From Oscillospiraceae bacterium (GTDB lineage: Bacteria > Bacillota_A > Clostridia > Oscillospirales > Oscillospiraceae), in contig CADADE010000001.1 in NCBI GenBank assembly GCA_902786615.1, forward strand, positions 6,984-70,983: 64,000 bases of DNA, given 5' to 3'. The notes below the pieces were generated by a model. That model saw only the letters and a program-made list of their open reading frames with translations. It was not told the DNA's origin and made no database searches. Of the stretch, positions 25,532 to 34,005 are shown in pieces. A program made the translations under genes and the position numbers. How positions within the stretch are numbered: position 1 is the first letter of the stretch; the number at the start of each line of letters is the position of its first letter.

Positions 25532-26665
25532 ATGAAAGAACCCGAAAAAAGATGCTGGGCTGAAATCAGCCCGGAGAATATCCTGCACAACGTCCGGGCG
25601 ATCCGGGCGGCGCTGCCTGCGGGCTGCCGCTTTCTCGGCGTGGTGAAGGCCGACGCCTACGGCCACGGCGCGGTGGAGACGGCGAAGCTGCTGGAGGGCG
25701 CGGGCGCGGACTATCTTGCCGTGGCCTGCCTGGACGAGGCGCTGGAGCTTCGCGCGGCTGGGATCAGAATGCCGATCCTGATCCTCGGCCACACCCCGGC
25801 AAAATATACCGCCATGCTCTCAGAGCACAGGATCACCCAAGCCGTCACCGGGCTTGAGGAGGCCAGGGCCTTTTCCAAAGCGGCGCAGGCTGACGGCGGC
25901 GTTTTGAAGGTACATATGGCGGTGGACACCGGCATGTCCCGCCTCGGCTTTCTCTGCACCGGGGCGGATTTCGCCCGGGGCACGGCGGAGCTTGTCGAGG
26001 CCTGCAGACTGCCGGGCCTGGACCCGGAGGGCGTGTTCACCCACTTCGCCGTCTCTGACGAGGCGGGCGAGGAAAACGAGCGCTATACAAGAGAGCAGTT
26101 TGAATGCTTCCTTGCGGCGATCGACGCCGCGCGGGAGCAGGGCGTCCGCTTCGCGCTGCGCCACTGCGCAAACTCCGGCGCGGTGCTGCATGACATGCCG
26201 GAATTCGCCCTGGACATGGTGCGCCCGGGTCTGCTGCTCTACGGCTACGGGGACGAGGAAGGAAAACTCGGCCTCAGGCCCTGCATGCGCCTGATGACGC
26301 GGGTGCTCACCGTCAAGCGCTACGCCCCCGGCACCACGGTGAGCTACGGGCGGCGCTTTACCACCGAGCGGGAGACGCGCATGGGCGTGCTCGGCGTCGG
26401 CTATGCCGACGGACTGCCGCGCCTGAGCTCCAACCGCTGCGCCTACGCCGTCGGCGGGGGACTTGCGCCCCAGCGCGGGAGCATCTGCATGGACATGTGC
26501 ATGGTCGATCTCACCGATCTGCCCGGGGTGCAGGCGGGGGACGAGGCGGAGATTTTCGGTGCGCGCGCCGACCTCAATCTTCTCTCGCAGGCGGCGCAGA
26601 CCATCCCCTATGAGCTGCTGTGCGCGGTATCCAAGCGCGTGCCGCGGGTCATGAAAAACTTTTGA
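25532..26665 (+). CDS. alr: Alanine racemase
   Basis: 377 residues. The PLP lysine is in VVKADAYGHG (about 34-43), with VDTGMSRLGF following. The catalytic tyrosine region is GVGYADGLPR, and the C-terminal domain has SICMDMCMVDLTD. It makes D-alanine for peptidoglycan. It is followed by ddl at 16 bases, a functional pairing. The ribosome site AAGGTG is moderate. Confidence 0.96.
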   Translation: MKEPEKRCWAEISPENILHNVRAIRAALPAGCRFLGVVKADAYGHGAVETAKLLEGAGADYLAVACLDEALELRAAGIRMPILILGHTPAKYTAMLSEHRITQAVTGLEEARAFSKAAQADGGVLKVHMAVDTGMSRLGFLCTGADFARGTAELVEACRLPGLDPEGVFTHFAVSDEAGEENERYTREQFECFLAAIDAAREQGVRFALRHCANSGAVLHDMPEFALDMVRPGLLLYGYGDEEGKLGLRPCMRLMTRVLTVKRYAPGTTVSYGRRFTTERETRMGVLGVGYADGLPRLSSNRCAYAVGGGLAPQRGSICMDMCMVDLTDLPGVQAGDEAEIFGARADLNLLSQAAQTIPYELLCAVSKRVPRVMKNF

Positions 26666-26681
26666 AAGGGCTTTTTCCTGT

Positions 26682-27749
26682 ATGAAAATCGTTGTATTGG
26701 GCGGCGGCGTCAGCACGGAGCGGCAGGTGTCGCTCGTCACGGCGACCTCCGTCTGCAAGGCGTTGAGAAGTCTCGGCCATCAGGCGGTCTTTGTGGATCT
26801 CTATATGGGCCTTGAGGATTATCACGGCAGACTGGAGGACGCCTTCGACGCGCCCGACGGGCTGGTGGGCAAGGTCGCCATCGACAAGACGGCTCCGGAC
26901 CTGAATAAGGCGAAGGCCGCCCGCAAGCTCAAAAGTCCCAGCCGCATCGGCAAGGATGTGCTGGCCCTGTGCCAGCTTGCCGACTGCGTGTTTCTCGGCC
27001 TGCACGGCGCGGACGGGGAGGACGGCAAGATCCAGGCTGCGCTCGATCTGCTGGGCGTACCCTATACCGGCTCCGGTCCGCTTGCCAGCGCCATGGCCAT
27101 GGATAAGGCGGTGGCCAAAAAAATCATGGAGAGCGCCAGGGTGCGCACGCCCGCGTGGCGGGAGCTCAGCTATACCGAGGCGGATATCCCGCGTCTCGTC
27201 GAAGAGCTGCCCGTGCCCTGCGCGGTGAAGGTGGTCAACGGCGGCTCGTCCATCGGCGTAGCCCTGCCGGAGACGAAGGAGGAGCTGGAAAAAGCCCTCT
27301 GGGAGCTTTCCCGCTTCCATACCCGCGTGATCGTGGAGGAGAAGATCCGGGGCAGGGAGATCACCCAGCCCATACTGGACGGCCATTACATGTCCGCCAT
27401 CGAGATCGTTCCGCCCGCGGGCACCTATTTTAACTACGTCGCCAAGTACCAGAGCGGCGCGGAGGGCGCGCAGGAGATCTGCCCCGCCCGCATCAGCGAA
27501 GCCGAGCAGAAGGCCGTCGGCGAGGCGGCCTTGCAGTTTCACAGGGCGCTGGGCCTCGCGGTCTATTCCCGCGTGGACTTCATCCTGGACGACAAGGGGC
27601 AGCCCTGGTGCCTCGAGGTCAACACCCTGCCGGGCATGACCCCGGCCTCGCTCATTCCGCGCGCGGCGGCGGCGGAGGGCATGAGCTACGCCGAGCTCTG
27701 TGAGAAGATCGTGCTTTTGTCCCTGGAGGAGAGAAAAAAGGAGGCCTGA
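26682..27749 (+). CDS. ddl: D-alanine--D-alanine ligase
   Basis: 355 residues with the ATP-grasp fold. GGGVSTERQVSL at the N-terminus replaces the common GGxSxEHEVS. LHGADGEDGKIQ, the ATP-binding VKVVNGGSSIGV and the metal site LEVNTLPGMTPASLIP are intact. It joins D-Ala to D-Ala (or perhaps D-lactate; the omega-loop residue should be checked) for peptidoglycan precursors. Overlapping context: alr upstream, yvcK six bases downstream. Confidence 0.94.
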   Translation: MKIVVLGGGVSTERQVSLVTATSVCKALRSLGHQAVFVDLYMGLEDYHGRLEDAFDAPDGLVGKVAIDKTAPDLNKAKAARKLKSPSRIGKDVLALCQLADCVFLGLHGADGEDGKIQAALDLLGVPYTGSGPLASAMAMDKAVAKKIMESARVRTPAWRELSYTEADIPRLVEELPVPCAVKVVNGGSSIGVALPETKEELEKALWELSRFHTRVIVEEKIRGREITQPILDGHYMSAIEIVPPAGTYFNYVAKYQSGAEGAQEICPARISEAEQKAVGEAALQFHRALGLAVYSRVDFILDDKGQPWCLEVNTLPGMTPASLIPRAAAAEGMSYAELCEKIVLLSLEERKKEA

Positions 27750-27755
27750 GCGCCT

Positions 27756-28706
27756 GTGAAAAAAATCGTCGTTTTCGGCGGCGGAACCGGGCTTTCCTGC
27801 CTGCTGTCGGGCCTGAAGCTTTTCCCCGTGGACGTCACGACCGTCATCGCGGTCAGCGACAACGGCAGCAGCACCGGCGTACTGAAAAAGGAGCTGGACA
27901 TTCCCGCCGTGGGCGATGTGGGCAAGGTGCTTATCTCCATGGCAAATGTGGATGAGGACTTCACTCGCCTGCTGCGCTATCGCTTCTCCCGGGACGGGAG
28001 CCTTTATAACCACCCCGTGCGCAACATCATGCTCGCCGCGCTCATCGACCTCAAGGGAAGCCTCACCGAGGCCACGCGCTACATGTGCTCCCTGCTCAAC
28101 GTAAAGGGAACGGTACTCCCGCTGACCGAGGAAAAAGTGAAGCTGGTGGGGGAAAACGCCGATCACGAGCGGGAATTTTACGGCCAGGTGGAGGTAAGCC
28201 GCAATATCCGCAGTATCGCGCGGCTCAACTACGACCACGATGTGCATGTGGGGCAGGAGGTCGTCTCCCACATTCTGGACAGCGACCTCATCGTGTTCAG
28301 TCCCGGCAGCCTCTACACCAGCATCCTGCCGCACCTGCTTGCGGAGGAAGCTGTGCAGGCCATCGGGCAAAGCAGGGCGCCCATCCTCTATGTCTGCAAC
28401 CTGGTCACGCAGCCGGGGGAGACGGATCACTACCAGGTGAGCAACCATCTGAAGGTGCTGAACCAGTATCTGGGCGAGCGGCGGGTGGACATTGTCCTCG
28501 CGAACAACGCCGAAATCGACCCCGCCGTCGCGGACGTCTATCTGACAAAAGAAAACAAAACCCCGGTCCTGCTGGACCGGGAAGAGATCGAGCCGCTCGG
28601 CGCGCAGATCGTGGAGGATGATCTTCTCAGCCTGGAAGACGGCAGCGTCCGCCACGACGCCATGAAAACGGCGTTTCTGATTTTCTCGTATCTCATGGGG
28701 AAATAA
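27756..28706 (+). CDS. yvcK: Gluconeogenesis/peptidoglycan factor YvcK (CofD-like)
   Basis: 316 residues from GTG 27756, with AAGGAGG inside the end of ddl. It has GGGTGLSCLLSGLK, SDNGSSTGVLKKEL and SPGSLYTSILPHLL, the marks of the YvcK/YbhK family with a CofD-like Rossmann fold that binds UDP-sugars. In B. subtilis it is needed for cell shape on gluconeogenic carbon. Co-location with alr and ddl supports a wall-related role here; no whiA or rapZ neighbour is present. Confidence 0.93.
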   Translation: MKKIVVFGGGTGLSCLLSGLKLFPVDVTTVIAVSDNGSSTGVLKKELDIPAVGDVGKVLISMANVDEDFTRLLRYRFSRDGSLYNHPVRNIMLAALIDLKGSLTEATRYMCSLLNVKGTVLPLTEEKVKLVGENADHEREFYGQVEVSRNIRSIARLNYDHDVHVGQEVVSHILDSDLIVFSPGSLYTSILPHLLAEEAVQAIGQSRAPILYVCNLVTQPGETDHYQVSNHLKVLNQYLGERRVDIVLANNAEIDPAVADVYLTKENKTPVLLDREEIEPLGAQIVEDDLLSLEDGSVRHDAMKTAFLIFSYLMGK

Positions 28707-28718
28707 CAGAATAAAAAG

Positions 28719-28751
28719 CAGGTGCACAGCGTCTTTTTCACTGTGCACCTG
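28719..28751. terminator. Bidirectional terminator between yvcK and rsgI
   Basis: CAGGTGCACAG (28719-28729) pairs with CTGTGCACCTG (28741-28751), flanked by AAAAAG and TTTTTT, so it works on both strands. Confidence 0.92.
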
Positions 28752-28755
28752 TTTT

Positions 28756-29820
28756 TTACGGCCTCGGACCGCCGCCGGACTGGGGGCCGGGACCCCCGCC
28801 GGGGCTGTGCTCCATACTGCCCGGCGCCGCGCCCTGATTCCAGGGGGCGGCGTTTTGCATTGTGCCGTCATCCCGTGCGTGCATGCCGCCGGGCTGCGGT
28901 TCCATGCCCGTCGGGGCGCTCTGTGGGCTGTGGCTGTCAGACATCGGGTTCCCGCCCGGAAGCTCCTGACGCTGCCCGTCCGTCTGCGAAAGCGCGGGCG
29001 CGCTCTCCGTGCCGAACTGCGGGCGGTCAAAACCGGGCTGCGTCTGCTGTGCGTCCATACCCGGTTCCCGGATCGGCGCGGGCGCGTCCGGTTGGAACGA
29101 CGCCTGACCCTTGTCGCGGTCAAGCTGCTGCAGGATATCCCGGATGGGGCGGTCGGCCCAGTCCGCGGGGACGAAGTCCGCGCCCTCGCGCTCGCTGAGC
29201 TCGTGCAGCATGTGCCGCCTGCCGGCGCTCATGCCCTCTTCGCGGGCGGCGTCCAGCTCCTCGCGGCTCACGGTCAGGCCGCGCACCCCAAGGCCGTCGC
29301 GGTTCCGGCAGAGATCTGTTTCCAGCTCGCGGATGAGCCGTTCGGAATGCGCGTCCGCCCCGGTCCCGGCGGCAAGCACGATCTCGTCCGACTCCCCCCT
29401 GAGCCAGTTGCCCGCCTCCAGCTGTGTGACGGAGGCCTCGATCGCGTCGCCGATGCGGCGGTTGACGAGCTGTGTCTTGTCCATCCCGGCGAGCATTTCG
29501 CGCCCGTCCTCATTTACGCCCTCCACCGAGAGCACATAGTCAAAGCGATTGATGGTGTATTCCAGAGAAGGGTTCACGTCGAGACTCACCACCCCGTAGG
29601 GCGTAGCGTAGGCCACGCCGCCGCCGATGGCGGTCACCAGCACCGCCGCGGCCGCAACGGAGGAGATGAAGCGCAGCCACTTCGGCCTTCGGCGCTTCTG
29701 CGCGTGTACCTCCACGATCTGCCCGAGGGCGTAGCCCGCGTCCGCAAGCTTGACGACGCGCCCGTCGTCGCACAGCGCGGCGGCCTGACCGCCCACAAGA
29801 TCCACGATCACTGCCTTCAC
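28756..29820 (-). CDS. rsgI: RsgI-like anti-sigma factor with low-complexity extracellular tail
   Basis: 354 residues from GTG 29820, which overlaps the sigI stop by four bases. Residues 1-45 match the RsgI N-terminal anti-sigma domain. One membrane helix (about 52-72) follows, then the conserved segment YGVVSLDVNPSLEYTINRFDYV. The remaining 200 residues are external and become Pro/Gln/Gly-rich with no carbohydrate-binding module. RsgI proteins hold SigI at the membrane until an outside signal, often polysaccharide or heat/envelope stress, frees it. The signal here is unknown. Confidence 0.87.
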   Translation of the reverse strand: MKAVIVDLVGGQAAALCDDGRVVKLADAGYALGQIVEVHAQKRRRPKWLRFISSVAAAAVLVTAIGGGVAYATPYGVVSLDVNPSLEYTINRFDYVLSVEGVNEDGREMLAGMDKTQLVNRRIGDAIEASVTQLEAGNWLRGESDEIVLAAGTGADAHSERLIRELETDLCRNRDGLGVRGLTVSREELDAAREEGMSAGRRHMLHELSEREGADFVPADWADRPIRDILQQLDRDKGQASFQPDAPAPIREPGMDAQQTQPGFDRPQFGTESAPALSQTDGQRQELPGGNPMSDSHSPQSAPTGMEPQPGGMHARDDGTMQNAAPWNQGAAPGSMEHSPGGGPGPQSGGGPRP

Positions 29821-30542
29821 GAAGCCGCCCCCTCCTTTACAAATTTCAGGTACTCCGCAAGCTGCGGATAATCGTCGCTGAGAATCAAAGCTGCCATGAT
29901 GATATATTTCCGATAGCGGTCGAGCGTCTTGCGGGATACGCCGCTGAGACTGTGAAGCTGCGCCATGGGGAGCTTGCGGTTCTGCCGCAGGAGCGCCACC
30001 AGAAGGGGCGGGTCTTTCAGAAGCCCCCGGATGGCAGCGGCGCACTCGCGCCGCGTTTTCTCCTGCTGGGGCGAGCATTCCGTGAGATCGAAGAAACGGA
30101 AGCCATACTCGTTCAGCATCGCGTTTGCCGCCACAATTTCGTCGTGCAGGCTGCGGTCCGAAGCCTCCACGCTGTCGCGCACCACGGCGAGATAGACGTT
30201 CTCGTCGTCCTCGCCCGGCTCGGCGGAGCCGTCGAGCACATGCGGCGCGACGCTCAGCTCCCCGGCGCGGCGCGCCTCGCTGCGGTAGGCGTCCACCAGC
30301 TCCCGGCGGATCAGCATCTGCGCGAAGGGCAGAAAGTCCCCCTTCGTCTCGTCGTACAGGTCAACGGCCTGGGAAAAGGCGCACAGAGCCACAGACCATT
30401 CGTCGTCGCTCTTGCCGACGTAATGCCGGCATACCGTGGCGGCGGTTCTGAGAATGGTCTGCTCCTGCGCCTGTATCAGTTGTTCCCGCGCGCGCTCATC
30501 CTTCGATGCGCGCAGCGCCAGCGCATTGACTGACTGCTGCAT
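29817..30542 (-). CDS. sigI: RNA polymerase sigma factor SigI
   Basis: 241 residues from ATG 30542; a TTG at 30557 is possible but less likely. The sigma-2 region is around SVALCAFSQAVDLYDETKGDFLPFAQMLIRRELVD in outline. The C-terminal SigI domain shows GVSRKTLDRYRKYI followed by SDDYPQLAEYLKF. It redirects RNA polymerase under the control of the RsgI protein encoded directly downstream. SigI in Clostridia controls envelope or polysaccharide-utilisation genes. Confidence 0.92.
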   Translation of the reverse strand: MQQSVNALALRASKDERAREQLIQAQEQTILRTAATVCRHYVGKSDDEWSVALCAFSQAVDLYDETKGDFLPFAQMLIRRELVDAYRSEARRAGELSVAPHVLDGSAEPGEDDENVYLAVVRDSVEASDRSLHDEIVAANAMLNEYGFRFFDLTECSPQQEKTRRECAAAIRGLLKDPPLLVALLRQNRKLPMAQLHSLSGVSRKTLDRYRKYIIMAALILSDDYPQLAEYLKFVKEGAAS

Positions 30543-30599
30543 AGACACTCCCTGCAATACGCGGGCCGGAACGGAAATCCCGGCCCGCGTTTTTTCAGA

Positions 30600-31313
30600 T
30601 CAGGTATTGCTGTTGGTGCTGGTGGTATTGGTATTGCCGCTGCCGGTTTCGACTCTCTCCGGCGGGGTCATGCCGCGCCCGCCCTGCATGCCCTCGGGCG
30701 GGGTCATGTCGTTTTCACCGGCGGGCAGCTCCGGGGGCGTCATGCCGTTCTCGCCCTCGGGCAGCTCGGGAGGATTGACGTTTGCGATCTCGATCCCGGC
30801 CTTGGTCAGCGCCTCGTTCAGCGCGTCGCGGGCCTCCTTGACCGCGGCCTCCGCGTTCTCGCGGGAGTCCGTGTCGGCGTTTCTCAGCGCCTCCATGGCA
30901 GACTGCACGTTTTTAAGCAGCGTCTGAAGCTCGGTCTTGGTATCGCCGTCGTCCAGGGCGTCGATTGCCGCGCTGAGATCCCTGTCCATCGGGCCGAAGC
31001 CGCCGTGACCGCCAAAGCCGCCGCGACCGCCGAAGCCACCGCGACCGCCAAACTGACGGCCGCCGTCAGGAGCAGACTGCCCATCCGGGGGAGTCTGACC
31101 GTCAAAGCCGGACTGCCCGTCCGGGGGAGTCTGGCTGTCAAAGCCAAACTGTCCGCCGGGGCCGCCCGGTCCGGGGCCGAAGCCGTGCTGCCCGCCGTTG
31201 GGGCCGCCCATGCCCTCTGCCCGCGCGGCGCCAGTGCCGACGACGCAAAACCCAAGCGTCAGGATCACCAGCAGGATCCCGACAACTGCGCGCTTCATTT
31301 TGTATGTTTTCAT
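30600..31313 (-). CDS. Secreted Gly/Pro-rich low-complexity protein next to sigI
   Basis: 237 residues from ATG 31313 with GGAG eight bases upstream. Signal peptide to about residue 28 (GAARA|EG). Mature order: a Gly/Gln-rich segment with repeated QTPPDGQSGFDG units, a GGRGGFGG array, a helical segment (about 115-175, DLSAAIDALDDGD), and a tail of MTPPE repeats ending Ser/Thr/Asn-rich. No enzyme motif. Proximity to sigI-rsgI, whose RsgI also has a Pro/Gln/Gly tail, suggests an envelope-stress partner or target; this is inference. Confidence 0.72.
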   Translation of the reverse strand: MKTYKMKRAVVGILLVILTLGFCVVGTGAARAEGMGGPNGGQHGFGPGPGGPGGQFGFDSQTPPDGQSGFDGQTPPDGQSAPDGGRQFGGRGGFGGRGGFGGHGGFGPMDRDLSAAIDALDDGDTKTELQTLLKNVQSAMEALRNADTDSRENAEAAVKEARDALNEALTKAGIEIANVNPPELPEGENGMTPPELPAGENDMTPPEGMQGGRGMTPPERVETGSGNTNTTSTNSNT

Positions 31314-31414
31314 TTCTTCTGTCTCCTTTCTTGCGGGGCTTTTGCCCCCTACACCTAAGAATACGAAAGGCGGGACGGAAAAAATGGGGTCGCGCGAAAA
31401 AATTTTTGAAAAAA

Positions 31415-32836
31415 TCAATCGGAGGGCTGGTCGGGGTTTGCCGCGTCAATGCGCTCCTTGGCCTCGCGCCCTGCGCGCAGGAGCTTTTCGAGCGTGTCGT
31501 AATCCTCGTTTTCGATGGCCGTGCGAAGCTGGGTGATGTTTCGCACCAGGTCGTCGATCTCGGGCAGGAGCGCGTCCTTGTTCCAGATGAAAAGCTCCTT
31601 CCACACGCGCTCGTCCAGGCAGGCGATACGGGTCATGTCCTTGTAGCTGCCGCCGGAGAAGCCGACATAGTTGGTGGACACGGGGCTTTTGACATAGGAG
31701 TTGGAGACGATGTGCGCCAGCTGCGAGGTGTGGGCGATCATGTGATCCTGCACCTCGGCCCCGGCGACGGTGATGCGCCCGAAGCCGACGGAGCGGAAGA
31801 AGCTGCCGAGCTCATCGATATCGCCGGGCAGGGTGGCGGCGCTCGGAACCAGGATCATGCTGGCCCCCTTGTAGAGATCGCCGAAGGAGCGCTCATACCC
31901 CGCGTGGGCGAGACCCTGCATCGGGTGACCGCCGGTAAAGCGCACGCCGTATTCTTTCGCAAGCGGCCCGATGGAGTCCACGATGCGCGTCTTCACGCCG
32001 ACCAGATCCACCGCGAGCGCCCCGCGCTTCATGAGCGGGATCTTCTCACGCAGGTACTTCTCCGTCGCCGCGGGATACATGCCGACGATCAGCAGGTCGC
32101 AGTCGGCAAAGTCCGCGTCCTCGGCAATGGCATCGATCGCGCCGTCCGCCACGGCCTTTTCCGCGACGGCGCGGGTGCGGTTCCAGCCCAGCACGCGGCA
32201 GTCGGTGTTCTTCTTGATGGCCTTGGCCATCGAGCCGCCGATCAGGCCGAGACCCGCCACAATGACGGTCTTGCTGATGAGGTGCATGGCTTTGATGAGC
32301 ACGAACTCCGTCATGTTGCGGGAGTCGTCCTCCATGTTCTCCGCCACGAGATGCAGCCCGAACATCTCCCCGGCGTTGCGGCGGCACAGTACCGCCGTGG
32401 TCTCCGGCAGGCTCCCGTCCGCCAGCATGCGCGCGGCGAGGGCGGTGTCCTCCATCTCCAGGAGCTTGCAGTCGCCATAGTGGTTGCGCAGGTTGTTGCG
32501 GCACTGGCCGAGAGCCTGGATGTGGGAGGCGATGGTGTCAAACTTGCTGTCGGCGCTTTTGGAGAACAGACAGTGGTGGACGCTCAGCCACTGGGCGTCG
32601 ATGACCCGGTGGTTCAGCGTGCTGAGGGCGTTGTCGGATTCCCCCACGGCCCCGGCCATGAGGTTTCTGGTCGCCATGACGCCGTAGTCGGCCTGCCCGG
32701 TTTTGAGCATGTCGATGACGCCCTGGGAGTGGACGGCGGGGATATATTCCGGGGCGATAAAGCCCTGGTTCTGGGCAAAGAGGACGCTGACAGCCTCGGA
32801 GTTGCTGCCGGGGATTCCCTGATACGCGATCTTCAT
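31415..32836 (-). CDS. Fused prephenate dehydratase-like / prephenate dehydrogenase protein
   Basis: 473 residues from ATG 32836, with GGAG eight bases upstream. Residues 1-182 resemble the periplasmic-binding-fold prephenate dehydratase domain (KIAYQGIPGSNSEAV start). The catalytic Thr-Arg-Phe is Thr-Glu-Phe at 176-178, so dehydratase activity is doubtful. Residues 189-440 form a prephenate dehydrogenase with the NAD loop GLGLIGGS (195-202) and GGHPMQG. There is no ACT domain between them. It should make 4-hydroxyphenylpyruvate for tyrosine, with the N-terminal half perhaps acting as a sensor. Single gene. Confidence 0.85.
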   Translation of the reverse strand: MKIAYQGIPGSNSEAVSVLFAQNQGFIAPEYIPAVHSQGVIDMLKTGQADYGVMATRNLMAGAVGESDNALSTLNHRVIDAQWLSVHHCLFSKSADSKFDTIASHIQALGQCRNNLRNHYGDCKLLEMEDTALAARMLADGSLPETTAVLCRRNAGEMFGLHLVAENMEDDSRNMTEFVLIKAMHLISKTVIVAGLGLIGGSMAKAIKKNTDCRVLGWNRTRAVAEKAVADGAIDAIAEDADFADCDLLIVGMYPAATEKYLREKIPLMKRGALAVDLVGVKTRIVDSIGPLAKEYGVRFTGGHPMQGLAHAGYERSFGDLYKGASMILVPSAATLPGDIDELGSFFRSVGFGRITVAGAEVQDHMIAHTSQLAHIVSNSYVKSPVSTNYVGFSGGSYKDMTRIACLDERVWKELFIWNKDALLPEIDDLVRNITQLRTAIENEDYDTLEKLLRAGREAKERIDAANPDQPSD

Positions 32837-32971
32837 GAGGAACACTCCATTCAAAAAATAAATATCGACGAAACTTTACCACTTTGCAGCGGTATTATCA
32901 AGCGTGAAAGACAGAATTCATGAAAGCGGGGCCATCTCAGCTTGAGACAGCCCCAAAATATTGGCAGAGTT

Positions 32972-33283
32972 TCAGAATACCACCTGTACCAAAATCATGT
33001 AAATCGCCGTGCCGCCGAGGATGCTGATAAGCGAGCTTCGCTTCCAGAGCTGGAGCCCCACGATGCAGAGGGCCGAAATCAGCTCCGGCATGCCGTAGGG
33101 CGCGGCGGTGAAGCGCACATCCTTAAAGCAGTAGATGACCAGCATCCCGATGAGCGCCGGGGGCAGGACGCGCCCCAGGTACGCAATATAGGGCGGCGTA
33201 CTTTTGCGGAAGACCAGAAACGGCAGAAAGCGCAGCAGCGCCGTCACGGCGGCCATGGTCAGGATGATGCCCACTTCCTTCAT
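32972..33283 (-). CDS. azlD: AzlD family branched-chain amino acid export subunit
   Basis: 103 residues from ATG 33283, which overlaps the azlC stop by four bases. Four short membrane helices with LLRFLPFLVF and LPPALIGMLVIYC fit AzlD. It works with AzlC to export branched-chain amino acids. Longer upstream frames lack similarity, so this start is chosen. Confidence 0.88.
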   Translation of the reverse strand: MKEVGIILTMAAVTALLRFLPFLVFRKSTPPYIAYLGRVLPPALIGMLVIYCFKDVRFTAAPYGMPELISALCIVGLQLWKRSSLISILGGTAIYMILVQVVF

Positions 33284-33969
33284 ACCTGCGCCTCCTCTCT
33301 CTTGCGAAGCAGCGTGAGGATCAGCGTCATGAGCACCAGCGCGGGGATCAGAAAGTTCTCCGACCCGAAAACGACAAGGCACAGGAGCGTGCTCAGAAGC
33401 CCCGTGATCGCGGGAACGTGGTCATGCATGGTGATCCACTGCTCGGTAAAGGACGCGACGAAGAGCGCCGTCATGGAAAATTCCAGACCCTTCGTGGAGA
33501 AGGGCAGCACCTCGCCCAGAAGATTGCCCAGCACGCAGCCCGTGATCCAGTAGCAGTGGTTAAAGAGCGTGACCAGAAAACGGTACTGCGGCTCGTCCTC
33601 CTTCGAGACGGGGAGATACTTGTCGCTCATGATCGAATAGGTCTCGTCCGTGAGGCCGTAGATCATATAGGGCTTGTATTTGCCCATGCCCTTGTATTTG
33701 TCCACCAGCGAGATGCTGTAGAAGAGGTGGCGCGCCTGCACCATCAGGGTGGTGAGCGCCGTGGTCAGGATCGAGGCCCCGCCCGCAAGCAGGCTCACGC
33801 CCACATACTGCATGGTGCCCGCGTAGATGATGACGGACATGAAGAGGGCCCAGCCGGGGCCGTAGCCGGCGTTGTGCAGCAGCAGGCCGAAGCCCATGCC
33901 CAGCACGATATATCCCGCCATCACGGGAATGGAGGTTTTGAATGCCAGTCTGATTACTTTCTTTTTCAT
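33280..33969 (-). CDS. azlC: AzlC family branched-chain amino acid exporter
   Basis: 229 residues with about seven membrane spans. It carries the AzlC marks PVMAGYIVLGMGFGLLL, YAGTMQYV and ARHLFYSISL. Partner of AzlD downstream by a four-base overlap. Likely exports leucine/isoleucine/valine or analogues. The start ATG 33969 has a CAAGGAGAAC site. Confidence 0.92.
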   Translation of the reverse strand: MKKKVIRLAFKTSIPVMAGYIVLGMGFGLLLHNAGYGPGWALFMSVIIYAGTMQYVGVSLLAGGASILTTALTTLMVQARHLFYSISLVDKYKGMGKYKPYMIYGLTDETYSIMSDKYLPVSKEDEPQYRFLVTLFNHCYWITGCVLGNLLGEVLPFSTKGLEFSMTALFVASFTEQWITMHDHVPAITGLLSTLLCLVVFGSENFLIPALVLMTLILTLLRKREEAQV

Positions 33970-34005
33970 GCGTTGCGCTGTTCTCCTTGCTGTGGGTGAT
34001 GTGCG

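Noticed and set aside
32928..32954. Terminator between azlD and the prephenate dehydrogenase gene
   Set aside because: The inverted repeat GGGGC...TCTCA/TGAGA...GCCCC is real, but no T-run follows on either strand in the useful direction.
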